NCBI GenBank assembly: GCA_029378245.1
Contig: JARKIF010000008.1
Span: forward strand, 1 to 64,000
Source of the DNA: Roridomyces roridus
Lineage: Eukaryota > Basidiomycota > Agaricomycetes > Agaricales > Mycenaceae
DNA length: 64,000 nucleotides
Reading direction: 5' to 3'
Within the stretch, counting starts at the first letter, position 1; every line of letters starts with the position of its first letter. Shown here piece by piece: positions 1 to 10,476 of the stretch. The translations under genes and the position numbers were made by a program. The notes beneath the pieces are model-generated. The model searched no databases, was not told where the DNA came from, and saw only the letters and a program-made list of their open reading frames with translations.

Positions 1-633
1 ACTCGATGTGCGACCGCTCTCAAACGACGAAATCTCCGCCGAGCGCGGTGTCGCTCTCCTCCCAGAGCGTGGTGACCCTCCTGGGAGTCGCCTACCCGTA
101 CATCTCGCAGCGACAGCTGGAGCGCCCACCGTGCAGCACATTGCTGACCGTATGAACCTGATCTGTGCTCAGAACAACCTGGGTGCTCCGAACCGCGCAG
201 TCCCTTCCCTTATGAACCTTGCATGCGAAGCAAGTCATCTTCCGTCACCGCTACACTCCGTATTGATCAGTGTTTCCAGGCCATGCTGAAGCAGCTTCTC
301 TCACACGCCCTCACATTGACTGCCTCCTCGCAGACAATCCCGTCCATCACGCCTTCCACCTCTCGCTCCGCGTATTCGCGCACGCATCCTGTGCTGACCA
401 CCGCGTCTTTCAATACTCTCTTCACAATCGCACCCGCAGATATTCCCAACAAATCCGCAGCCGCGTTACGGCTCGGCTTCATGGGCGAGGACGATGGGAT
501 GGCTGATAACGACAACGATGTGGCTTTGCTCAAGGACCGTGAAGTACGTGATCAGCGGTGGCAGATCTTGGCGTTGCTTGCAGAGAGGAGCACTGTTCGT
601 GAGGTTTTGAGGGGAAGGACAGGGATTATCTAG
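1..633 (+). CDS. 3' end of an unrecognised protein gene (partial)
   Basis: The last two or three exons of a gene entering from the left edge. The reading frame is open from about position 3 to 147 in one frame. A short intron (donor about 148, acceptor about 198) then leads into the long terminal exon that ends at TAG 631-633. The terminal exon encodes a helical stretch with an acidic patch (GEDDGMADNDND) and a basic C-terminus. No known domain was recognised. It converges on RAD18, whose stop codon lies only 50 bp away, so the two 3' UTRs must overlap or be very short. Coding status is supported by the open frame across a canonical intron; function is unknown. Confidence 0.5.
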
Positions 634-682
634 AACTATGAATTCTGCATATTGTATTTATATCATTTCAGGAATATGTGGA

Positions 683-2018
683 CTATTCGTCGTCCTCGAT
701 GACTATGATGTCTTGGCTACCTGGCGGCTGCGAAGACCTGAGATCCGTTTCACTCTCTGGCCCCGCCGCCTTCTTGGGCCTAGCTTGAGCCACTAGCTGA
801 GCAAACTGGTCCTTCTGCGTAATCTAGGATAGTCAAATATACGGAGAACAGGAGCAGCGGATAGGTTACCAAGTGAGATTTACTGTCCACCTCGGGGCGT
901 TTCTTCTTGTTCTTCTGTTCGTCTTCCCATCGTCGCATCTCCTGGTGATGGAGGTTAGTTGGTTGGCCCCAACTTGACAAGAACTGTCGAACCTTGCGTA
1001 GTTCAGTTGTACTCTGCCTATTGGCAGGAGACTTGTCAAGGTTGGCATTCCACAATAGTGTCCATCTACAAACAGGTTAGCCTAGATTCGAGTCAAGCCG
1101 AAGGGAGGGCGCACTGTTGATGCCGTGCAACCATTTGCGCGTGTGTCCCGCTCGTAGAAAGCCCATGCTCGGTGAGTTTATCTCGCAGCTGCTTCTCTTT
1201 GAGCGTGTCGTACGCGACTTTGGGTAAAGGATCTTGGTCGACTCTGCGGCGCGTCAGAACAGAAATTCAAGGGTGGACAAACACCTACTTGGCCTTGCCC
1301 TTGGATTTGGAGCCCATAATATCGGACCACTGAGTTTTTTGCGACTTGTCGGAGGTAGAGACGGGGGGAGCACAGTTCTTGTCCATGTGGGCATTGAGCT
1401 CCTTGTATCTCATCTTGCAGGAGCACAAAGGACATTGAACGACTGTATCCGCTGTAGACACCTGTAAGCTGAGAAATAGTCGACTGAGGAGGCAACAACA
1501 TACGCTTCATCTCGGCTGGCTCGGACGGGGTCTCCCGAGATTCGATACTGGGAGTTCGCGACGGCCCAGAAACGGGTGGGCTGGAACTGAGTTTACGTTT
1601 CTTCTTTACAGGCCCATCGGCCGACTCTTGGGACTTCCCGTGGGCGAGACCCAAGATGCAGTCTCTAAAAACGGTGCAAGTTGAATGACCAAACACGAAA
1701 TTGTGCCCTACGCACCTGGCGCGCTTCCAAGCCGTTACGGCGTCCTCGATCGCGGAACTTGGTCGCAGATGGCTCTCGGTCATGTCCCGCCTACACGTAG
1801 GACATTGTCCTCTCCCAGTCTGTGCAACCATAAAGCTTCTTATGCATTTGGAGCACCAGCAATGTCCACAAGCGAGAGTAACAGGCGCATCGAAAAAGTC
1901 TTTGCAGATCTGACAGCGCAGGGCGTTGTCGAGAGCGCTAAGCTGACGGAGCTTCCTTGGGAAACTCGACAGGGTCGGCATCCTGGGCGAGGAGGGTGCT
2001 GAGCTTGTTGCTGTTCAT
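683..2018 (-). CDS. RAD18: E3 ubiquitin ligase RAD18 (postreplication repair)
   Basis: RAD18 monoubiquitinates PCNA with RAD6 at stalled replication forks to start translesion synthesis. An N-terminal C3HC4 RING is visible (CQICKDFF, CGHCWCSKC, CPTCRR). It is followed by a basic Ser/Pro-rich linker with KKKRK, a C2HC ubiquitin-binding UBZ4 finger (CPLC then HMDKNC), a SAP-type DNA-binding helix pair (LKEKQLRDKLTEHGL) and the family-typical LWNANLD segment. The end is acidic, with VIEDDE before the stop at 683-685. These parts are joined across several short introns. The best N-terminal match begins at ATG 2018 (MNSNKLSTLLAQDADPVEFP). That frame is out of phase by one base with the RING frame, which has its own ATG at 1981. 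Either the start is 1981 or there is a one-base indel near 1955. The promoter is squeezed into 55 bp behind the Dicer-like stop. Confidence 0.9.
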
Positions 2019-2073
2019 CGGACACGGTAATTGACGGGAACGCGGAGTGTGACGCGACGCGCGGGACAAACAT

Positions 2074-4410
2074 CTACATACAGGTACACAGCCTCGACAA
2101 ACTCTGTTCGCTTTCGGCTTTGTTGAGGACGGCCAGAGCTGCTTCCGCTGCCAGGCCTTTTGCCACCACTGAACTCGCTGCTGAAACCGGGCCGGCCACC
2201 GGCACTTCGTGAACCACCACCGTCACGGCCCCGTCTGATGATTTCCTGGTTGCGAAAATGGGAATTTTAGCAATGCAACGGTGTAGGACTCAACTTGAAC
2301 AGAATATTCCTGTCGACGTTCCGGCAACCATTCCCAGCAGCCCACTCAAGAAGCGTCGTTATTGGATCTCTTGCAATAGTCGGGGTCAGAACCTGGAGGA
2401 CCTCTTCCATCAGTAATTCCACCACAGCGGCCGTTCGTTCATAGTCGTAATTCGAGTCCACAAGAACCGCGCCGATCACGCTTTCAAATGCATCGCTGGA
2501 AAAAATATCAGTCGAGGTTGTGAACAAGGCGAGGCATACCTCAAAACCTTGGGTGGATCGAACGCCCAGCTGCGTTGAACAATCTCCTCGGCGGAGCAGG
2601 CCTCAAGAGTAGATGCATCTCGCTCCACTGCCATACTGAGCTCATCGCTATTCATGACCACAAGTTGATGCAGCCCCAGGCGTCTCACCCCCACAGCAGC
2701 CAACACCGGCGCACAAATCACTCGTGTTCTTGGCCAAGCGAGCTGGTCTGAATTCGCTTCCGGAAATTTGTCGAAAAGATAGTCAATGACGACGAGGTCG
2801 AGGATGGCATCCCCGAGAAACTCGAGCCGCTCGTACGAACTCGTCGCGCCACTCGAGCGGTGAGTCAGCGCTTCGACGAGCAAGCGACCACAGCGGAAGG
2901 AGTACCCCAGAGCATCTTCCAAACCTGTGAACTCGCTCGGTATCGGCGATTCCCTTTTGAATCGAACATTCCAAGGCACAAGCCCACCGAAATCAAGCCC
3001 GAGCGACTCCCCCGCACGCAACGCCATCTGGATACCCCCCGTCGCAAAACTGGCACCAAGAATAGCTTCCATGCAGTCTTGGAGGCTCCGTCTGGGCAAG
3101 TTGCGTGTTACCCTCCGCGCCGGATCATTCTCATCATGCTGGATATCAGTTACCCAATTCTTCACAGAGGTAGTCTCGCAAGTGAGGAACGTCTCGAGAC
3201 CGATATCTCGCGCGCGACCGAGAAGATAGAGGTTGGCAATACGATCTTGCCGCATGCTGGTCAGCTGGCCTTCGTCTGCGTTTGGCTCTGTGTTGTAGAG
3301 GTGTACTTGAACTTGATTTGAGAAGATATAGTCAAAAGAAAAGGTTGAACCGCTGACCGCTGGTACATAGATTTAAAACAGCATCCCCGAGAGTCTCCAG
3401 TCTTTGGTTGCTGCGGGCATTGAAGTGGAATCGCCAAAAATATTCAAGTCGACTTACTTGTAGCCCGCTGTCGCACAAGGCAACGTCAACGCCTCGCCCA
3501 GCAGTGCATCAGCAATGAGCGGAAGTCCAAGCGCTGCCCGCAGTTTCACAGCGCGATACAAAACCGTGGCGCGGCGGTAGAGCGCGGGCAACACACTCAT
3601 CACGGTGCACATTTCTTTGGATAGGTCAATCCACCGACAGCAGTCTCGTGGAAATAAGAGTCTCTCCGCACTCGTACTGGGTCGATTCAACCTCGGGAAT
3701 GAAATAACCTCCATTAAAGGCCCAATCTCGGGGATGTAGGGTGGCCGTTTCCTGCTCCCTGGTTTGCCTGTCCACTTCTGTATCCAGTACTCTCTATATG
3801 TCGAGAATTCTGCTTCGAGCGAGTCGGCGGGGGGTGTGGAGGCAGGGCTCAGATCATGCCGGATACAGTGGAGGAGATAGGTCTTGCCGATGAGGTTGAC
3901 GTTGGTGACCATGATTTGCCTTTCGTCGATATCCAAGTCGATGGAATCCCAGTCTGGGTTGCCTCTTGGATAGGCAAGCAGACCGTCGATCGCAGGCATG
4001 TCAGGTCGTACGACACCCCCTTCGGAATCTTCAGAGAGGGGAACGACATACAGCTTGAGCGGGCGTGAAATCGGTGTGCCCGAAATCCTGTACCCTATCG
4101 CCTCCCTGGTAAAACGCTCCATCGCAGAGACTCTTTCAGGCTCGAGGTCGGGAAGGATTGGTCCGGCACCTAGTTGCACCAGCATCTTGTCGTGAAAAGT
4201 GAGAGGAGGAAGCGGTGTCCCAGTGATCAGCCCAGCAACGCGTTTGACGTCGACGTATATCTCATGCATCCAAAGTCGGTTTGTGTCTGTGGTCCAGGGA
4301 TCGCATACAGCGACGGTCATGATCCCATCTGGAATGTTCCCTCCTCCCAAAGAGCCCATCGGACATACCTCCGCAGTCTCCTTCAAAATCGGTGCAGAGC
4401 TCGCGGTCAT
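2074..4410 (-). CDS. Dicer-like ribonuclease III without helicase domain
   Basis: A Dicer-family enzyme that would cut double-stranded RNA into small RNAs. The first exon (3454-4410) encodes a PAZ-region-like segment of about 318 residues beginning MTASSAPILKET. After introns comes RNase IIIa, with signature QRLETLGDAVL and acidic pair D..E in LQDCMEAILGA. RNase IIIb follows, with ERLEFLGDAILD and DAFESVIGAV. The C-terminus is a double-stranded-RNA-binding fold (VTVVVHE, then VAKGLAAEAAL) reached by an intron at about 2248-2296, ending TAG 2074-2076. Both RNase III sites keep the metal-binding Glu and Asp; IIIa has Gln in the first acidic position, as seen in some Dicers. No DEAD/helicase-C or DUF283 sequence is visible. 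Only 301 bp separate the ATG from the divergent DCN1-like gene and they contain no helicase motif. It could be a naturally short Dicer or a 5'-truncated gene. Confidence 0.85.
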
Positions 4411-4711
4411 GGCTAGTACTTATCGATGAAGACTCAGAAGAGGTCAGAGTTGAACTGAAATCACGTGCGAGATCGAACATGCCGATATCAAATGATGGCC
4501 GGATGATGGCCGATTTCCCATTACCTCTGCAGACACAGTCCAATGTTGGTCCAATGCAATGAAAGAGCCACCGGATATCCCAACGAATTGCCCGCACGAA
4601 ACTCTCTGAGTGTGTTTGCAGTGCGCCAATCAAGGTATGATGGTAAATCAGTCACTGTGACTTATCCTCATTTTACGCGCCTTGACCGCACACCACAACC
4701 ACCACAGAACA
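4411..4711. promoter_or_regulatory. Divergent promoter between Dicer-like and DCN1-like genes
   Basis: A 301 bp interval between two divergent start codons. It contains a CACGTG E-box (about 4462-4467) in the Dicer-proximal half. No reading frame with helicase similarity was found in it. It must carry the 5' UTRs and promoters of both genes. Confidence 0.5.
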
Positions 4712-6516
4712 ATGCCACCCAAGGTTCTCATCGTAATTCGCGTCCCTCTCCACCACCTCTAATCGTGACTGCCAGAGAAAACGCGCCGACACCGCCGCCG
4801 ACGAACCCGTGGCCTCGACGCGCTCCACCCGTAGCAGCGCCAGACAGTCTGCAGGCTCCAGCAAGGACGAAGCCATCTCCTCGACATCCAAGCCCGCACC
4901 GGCCAAGAAAACCGCCTCCAAGGCTGCTTCCAAGTCCGAGGTACTGTGCATTATTCTTTCCCATACTGTTTCCCCGTCCTTACTGCGAATCAGGCCGCAC
5001 CCGCTCCGAAAAAGGCCAAGACCTCCACCACCACCACCACCACCAAATCCACCACCACGAAGAAGGCGGCGCCGAAAAAGAGTAGAAAGCAAGTTGTAGA
5101 AATATCGTGAGTAACCTCTATTCCCTTTCGTAGCCGTCCCTCTCTGACCTCGAACCACCTTTCATCCTTCCCTTCTCTCGCTCATTCCCCGCGTCCTCCC
5201 ACTCTTAATTACTGGACGCGTCGGTCGGGAATTAGCTCTGATGTGCGTTCTGTCACGTGTGACACTGCCTTGATGCGCTGACCAGCTTGTCAGGACGAGA
5301 ACTCCTACGCGTGAGTTCAACAGCTCTTGCATGTAATCCATCCACCACACAACACATGCCCTTTTCCCTCTTCGCATGCTTCTCGTCCCGGAATGTTAAA
5401 ACCCTCCACAGCGACGACGAACCCGCGCAGAGTAAGTCTGCTCCTACCACGACCAAGGTATGTCCTCAAAACCTATTCGTTCAATCTTTTCCGCTGAATT
5501 TGAACCCTGCGAAGCCCCGTACATCCTCATCAACAGCACCACCTGTAGCCCACAAGAAACCTCAAGCCGCCGCCCCAGCGGCCGCCAAGTCACAACCCGC
5601 CGCTGCCTCCTCCCAGATCAAAGTCGAGGCGTACAGTGCCGACCGCGCAGCTACCTTGTTCAAGAAATATGCCGATGAAGATGAACCCAACACAATTGGC
5701 CCTGAAGGCTTCGAGCAGCTGTGCACGGACGCACAGATTCCGCTCGAAGGCGCTGGCCCGCTTATCCTTGCGTGGCAGCTCAATGCGAAGGAAATGGCTA
5801 AAATTGGGCGGGAGGAGTGGACGAAAGGGTGTGAGGGCTTCAGGTGCGTGTTCTTTCGGACCAAACTCGCCCCTACTGAGGTGTTATTATTAGGATCTCG
5901 TCACTCCCGCAGTTGTGTCTCTTCTTGAAGGATTTGGAGAACCTTTTGGTGCAAGGCAAACCTGTTGCGAAAGGGTCGGGCGGAAAGAAGGATAAAGACC
6001 CGTATGACAAGACGGTCCTTTACCAAGTACGCGGCGGATCCCAAGGCAGGCTTTGCGGCTCTTTATGCGTTTTGTTTTGGGCTGGCCAAGGCTGAGCAGT
6101 CGAGGAATATCGAGATGGATGTGCGTTTCCCCCCCTGCCGCCAAGGGCTCTGACTCATTCCCCACAGACCTCCGCCGCGTTTTGGTCTGTCCTACTTGTC
6201 CCGAAGTACCCCATCATTGAGGAGGTGTTGTCCTTTATTTCGGTGGGTGTGCTCTATACTTCCAGGCGCCGATGTTGACTCGCTTTGCTTCGCAGGAAAA
6301 AGGCACCTACAAAGCCACCAATAAAGATCTCTGGAGTATGATGTTGGAGTTTTGCGTTTCTGTCGATCCGTCGTTGGAGGATTACGAGGCTGATGGGGTG
6401 CGTTTTGTTCTCCCTTTCTAGCTAGACACTGACAGTCACAGGCTTGGCCTACCCTTCTGGACGACTTTGTTGCGTGGAAGAAGGAGGGGCAAGGGAACGG
6501 GGTAGAGATGGCTTGA
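4712..6516 (+). CDS. DCN1: DCN1-like cullin neddylation factor (one apparent frame break)
   Basis: DCN1-type proteins bring NEDD8-charged UBC12 to cullins and act as scaffold E3 factors for cullin-RING ligases. The product starts MPPK, then splices to a basic Ser/Ala/Lys/Thr-rich tail of about 120 residues. The potentiating-neddylation domain follows: FKKYADEDEPNTIGPEGFE, FCFGLAKAEQSRNIEMD, AFWSVLLVPKYPIIEEV, EKGTYKATNKDLW and AWPTLLDDFVAWKK, across at least six introns. Stop TGA is 6514-6516. Between KDPYDKT (about 6013) and FTKYAADPKAGF the frame jumps by one base at GACGGTCC; removing one G restores the family sequence. There is no room for an intron, so this is a frameshift or a base error. 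The intron at 5107-5411 is 305 bp, about six times the local norm. Confidence 0.88.
5252..5263 (+). promoter_or_regulatory. GTCACGTGTGAC E-box-type motif, in the long DCN1 intron
   Basis: A 12-mer with a CACGTG core, as bound by bHLH factors such as Cbf1/USF types. The identical 12-mer occurs at 21864-21875, between divergent start codons. Here it sits in the 305 bp intron 5107-5411. Confidence 0.4.
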
Positions 6517-6685
6517 CTCAATGACTGACTTTTTGCAATGTTTTTTCTTTCCTCTGCTGCATGTTTACGTCCATCCATACATTTTGTGCAACCTGAGATT
6601 GCTTTTTCTCTTTCCACCATCGCGTCGATCCTTACGCCATAAATAGGTAAGTATGGGCGCCAGCGCTCCTTGACAAGTGGACACT

Positions 6686-8272
6686 ATGTCCGACGACGCA
6701 GAAGTATCGCCTCTTGCTCCTGTAACTGAAACCCTCGCAGATCAACTCGCCTCGGAGCACGATGAGACCGAAAAGGCCGCGCCCTGGGTTGTCCGCAAGC
6801 TCGCTGGGGTGAGTAGTGCTTGGCTTTGACTGAATCTCGAATGAATCTGGTGCAAGTCGATGACTGGGCGAGTGGTCATGTCCAGTTATGAATCGCTCCG
6901 TGCCGCTGGGACAAGTGTAGTTTGTCTTTCGCCGGTAAGCAAGCAGTTCTTGACGCATCCAAGTACTCATTCAGAGTCGTTACAGTTGGGCGACTCGTCC
7001 ATTTTGCTGCTGCCCTGTATTCGCTTCAGAGATTTAGCGGTTCACACCGTCATTGCGGCTACAGTCAGTTTTCTTCAACCCGCATATTTCTTCTCTCAAA
7101 GTAAGTAGGGCGGAGCAGGTATCATCGCAGCGCCCGTCCTCGGCCAAGTCTCCGCCGAGGTCTTCTCTGTATTCGGCGATTCTATCCTCGTCGAGCTGGG
7201 GGTACACGCGGGATTTAAACTGGGCACCATGGCCGCAGACGATCTGCTCATCGAGCATCCCATCGCGTCGATTATTCCAATCCATTCGGAGCGCCTGGAA
7301 TCGACCGCGGTGAAGGTGCTGCAGATCACGCTCAAGTACCGCGGGACCATGACGGACGCTGCGTTGGGGTTCTATCGGAGTAGCGTTCATAAGGACCCGT
7401 CGCTTTTTGCGGCGGTCAAGGATTATCTGGCCATCGAGAAGGGATGGTTCTCGCCGTATCTGTTTGCAAGTGGAAGGCGACCCGTCATCCCTAGGTCGAT
7501 GAAGCCAGACATTGTCTTTTGCCATGGACCTTTCTTGGAAGGTTGGTGCACATCACTCTAACAACCAGTGTGCTAAATGCATGTAGGCGATTACAGTGTC
7601 GGACAGACACTCCTCAAAGAGTCAGCTATGGTCATCTCGCTGTGTACAGCGCCAGAGGTCGCCCCCACGGCTGCAGTGCCGGCCAAAGAAAGCCACTTTT
7701 CGCTCGATATTCCCAAAATGAAGATGCCTCTACTCAAGAACCTAACGCGCTCCCGCCCCCCATCGCCCACCGAGCCCCAACACTCACTGGCTCCAATACA
7801 GCCGCCGCCCACACCACGGCGAATGGTCATTGTATGTGTGGGCATCAAACCACATCGCGCGCTGTGGACAACCTCCGCTCGCCCTTCAGAGAGCGTCATC
7901 AACTATGTCCTCCTCAATGGATGTCCCGCAGTGGTTATCCCGGTCAAAGTTGGCGCGCCCCTCGTAGCGTGGGACGCACTCACGCTCGAAGATCTGTGGA
8001 AAGTGCAACTACCGGCCAACGATACAGAAGATCAAGGTAAATTTGGTGGGATCGTGAATGTTTTGTTCGAGTATCTCGATCTCTGTGTGGATTGGCAAAG
8101 GGTAGTTGTTTCGGGAGACTCGGAAACGGCTGGCGATGTGGACAGGCGGAAGGCGCTGAAATCGGCGCTGGCGCTGCTGGTTGCATCGGCCGTACGCAGT
8201 GGCAACAGCAAGGAAGTAAAGAAGGAGATTGTCAAGGAGCGAAGTGGACTTGCAATGTGGAGGATTCCGTGA
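6686..8272 (+). CDS. Uncharacterised protein
   Basis: The start codon at 6686 opens an acidic first exon (MSDDAEVSPLAPVTETLADQ). Small exons follow whose borders I could not fix between 6815 and 7130. Then comes a long open exon from about 7131 to 7541 (GIIAAPVLGQVSAEVFSVFG onwards). An intron with donor about 7542 and acceptor about 7587 leads to the last exon, which ends at 8272. The last exon carries a Pro-rich linker (RSRPPSPTEP, PIQPPPTPRR) followed by a beta-rich segment (MVIVCVGIKPHRALW, YVLLNGCPAVVIPVKVG). No signal peptide, transmembrane segment or known family was recognised. Coding status is supported by long open exons with canonical splice borders. Confidence 0.6.
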
Positions 8273-9156
8273 GACGTAATTTGTATCGAGTAATTTATTG
8301 AGAACGATCACGAGACTCAAGACACGCGCGACGAGATATCACTAAGTATACACTGAAGCGTCGAGGTGTCGAAAGTCGCAGTGGTGGTGATGGATCAAAC
8401 TCGGAACGCTGCGCCCTAGCACCACGCTCAGAACAACCTGGTCAACCACCGACGCCTGCAGAATTATCATTGCCCAGCGCGGTGGAGTCCAGTCAACTGC
8501 GGCAGGGAAATAGTGTTCTCCACTCAGGACGACCCGGCACGGATGTTGCTTGCACGCCCTTTCAGAACACCAAGAACCGCGCACGTGGGCAAACAACCGG
8601 CGGGCATTTTCCCTGCCGCTAGCGCTGGCATGTATTGTTCTGAGGGGATTCGGAACAACAGCGTTCGTAGAGTCATCACCGGTCGATCTAGAGAGATAAA
8701 AGGCACATAAGAGTGGGGAACGCGGGACGAAATACATTGGACCTGGGCGGGACGAGCCAATCTGAGCAAACGAGTCGATTGCGGTATTGGCGAGCAGCTG
8801 CAAGCGGTGAAGAGCGATACAGTAGGTGTCGAGGGCCAGTTGGAGGCAATTCTACCTAGGCAAGGTCACGAAAGGGATAGTAAACGCAGGTGGAGTGCTC
8901 ACGGCGTACTAGTATTGTCGAGCCAGCCACGGTGTTTCCTATGCGTTTGCTGCATAAAGTAGTCTTGGAAAGAGGTCTTCGGTGCAGAGACGTTGAATGC
9001 TCAGAGAAACGAGAAGGTGGAAGGAGCGGACAAGAGAGGTGTCACAAGAGTGTCACACTTCATCTCATCCACAAAGACAATGCTGTTCTCCGGTCGAGGT
9101 CGGCCAAACGCGTCTTTTTTCGATTTATTTCGTCTGAGTCTACTGCCAGCATGCTT
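8273..9156. other. Intergenic, no gene supported
   Basis: About 880 bp between the preceding gene and the inverted-repeat element. Short open frames occur on both strands but none shows family resemblance, a consistent splice pattern or compositional support. I see nothing further in it. Confidence 0.5.
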
Positions 9157-9221
9157 TATGACGGTTCCTTTGTACAAAAATTGATTTTGCACGCGCGCAC
9201 CGAATTCCGCGCGCGCGCCAG
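9157..9221 (+). repeat. Left terminal inverted repeat
   Basis: It pairs with 10120-10180 read on the opposite strand. The first 20 bases match exactly, the middle is diverged, and the inner end is an alternating GC tract (GCGCGCGCGCCAG) present in both arms. Confidence 0.8.
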
Positions 9222-10119
9222 TCAATCCATTACATAAAGCTCCCAGCTAACTAGTGCTAACTACGCGAGCTCTGCCATCGGCGTCCAAGACGCCCCCCCA
9301 GCATCCAGCCAACTGAGGGTGGGAAGGAACATGTTTCCCCTTGCCCTCTCCAGCCGCGGAAGAGCCGAACAGACTAGGTATCCCGGTTGCGCAGAGCTCG
9401 ATCAAGTCGACAAGGAGCGACTCGGAACGCTCAGTGTTCGGCGCTCGACAGCGTGCATGGTGAAGGAGACCGCTGGAGACCTCAGACTGGCCGAGATATA
9501 TGTAGGCGGCATGGTGGTGGTGAGCAAGAGAGAGGTGAAGGACACGTAAGCAGCTATCCAGTTGCGCAAACAGAGACAACAGAAGGCACTGCTTCGAGAA
9601 AGTCGGACCGGATCAGTTACGTCTTTTTTCACGATCACCTCTCTCTCCCTCCACCCAACTCAGCCCGACTCCACTCAGGCGGCCTCTGCCAACTCTGCTC
9701 ATCCTCCGCACCGGCCGTCTTTCTTTGGAGGCGCACCACTCCTGCCAGGTTTCTGGCTGGTGGCCTCCACTCCCACCTGGATCTCACACGACACCCCACA
9801 AGCTGCACGCACCCCCGGAGCCCAAGCTGGCACGCTCACGGTCCCAGCGATGGCAGAAGCTTGAAGAGTGGACTCGGATGGGAACCCACGACTGGTGAGC
9901 ACCACTCCGAGTCCTCGAGTTTGCATGGCCAATTGCCGGGCCCACCTTGCTGGAGGATGTTACGGGGTCCCAGCGGCTCGTATTTAGCTACATTGGGAGC
10001 TGTTGGGAGTTGCCCTTCAGCGCTTCAGCCCGGTGTCGACCTAGTTAGTGTCCATAGGGTGTCAATGTCCATACTTGAGCTGATTTGCCAATGATTTGCT
10101 AATATATCCGAGGCCCGAG

Positions 10120-10180
10120 CTGGCGCGCGCGCTGAAACCTCGCGGGTGCAAAATGATTATTTGTACAAAGGAACCGTCAT
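10120..10180 (-). repeat. Right terminal inverted repeat
   Basis: Reverse complement partner of 9157-9221. It ends at CCGTCAT immediately before the ATGCTT repeat at 10181-10186. Confidence 0.8.
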
Positions 10181-10476
10181 ATGCTTCAGCCCCTCAGTTG
10201 ACGCGTCCCTGCGTTTCGCTTGGGTCAAACACGGTGGTTCGCTGACCCACTCGAAGCAGGACTTTGCTCGAGCGCGTTTCTTCTTCTGCGCCGGGCCCCA
10301 GGACCCTTGGCTGAACGAGTAAGCAGTCTGAGCGTCTCCAATTGCTCTTCTGACAACGTGCAGGCTACTTTCCCGATCTCTCATCGTACGATCTTTGTTT
10401 TCCCTCATCTCTCGACTGGAACGCTTTCGTCTAGGTCCGCCATGCACTCTGGATAGCAAACTCCATATCTGCCAAC

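Larger units (their letters stand above)
9157..10180. mobile_element. Non-autonomous inverted-repeat element (MITE-like), about 1.02 kb
   Basis: Bounded by imperfect terminal inverted repeats of about 62 bp. The left arm is 9157-9221 and the right arm is 10120-10180. The outermost 20 bases (ATGACGGTTCCTTTGTACAA) are identical when the right arm is reverse-complemented. Both arms also share TTTTGCAC and a GCGCGCGCGCCAG block. The hexamer ATGCTT flanks both sides (9151-9156 and 10181-10186), consistent with a target-site duplication. The interior shows no transposase; the open frames inside have no recognisable domains. The superfamily cannot be assigned: a 6 bp duplication is not typical of hAT (8), PIF/Harbinger (3) or Mutator (9-11). 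Confidence 0.75.

Noticed and set aside
4543..5085. Pro/His-rich open frame overlapping DCN1 exons
   Set aside because: It is the shifted-frame shadow of the Thr/Lys-rich DCN1 N-terminus.
8342..8803. 153-codon minus-strand open frame after the 6686 gene
   Set aside because: No family resemblance, no introns where local genes have many, and no promoter signal. Treated as chance.
9387..10094. 235-codon open frame inside the inverted-repeat element
   Set aside because: Low-complexity translation, no domain, no splice or start context, and it lies in GC-rich DNA where long chance frames are common. No transposase motif.
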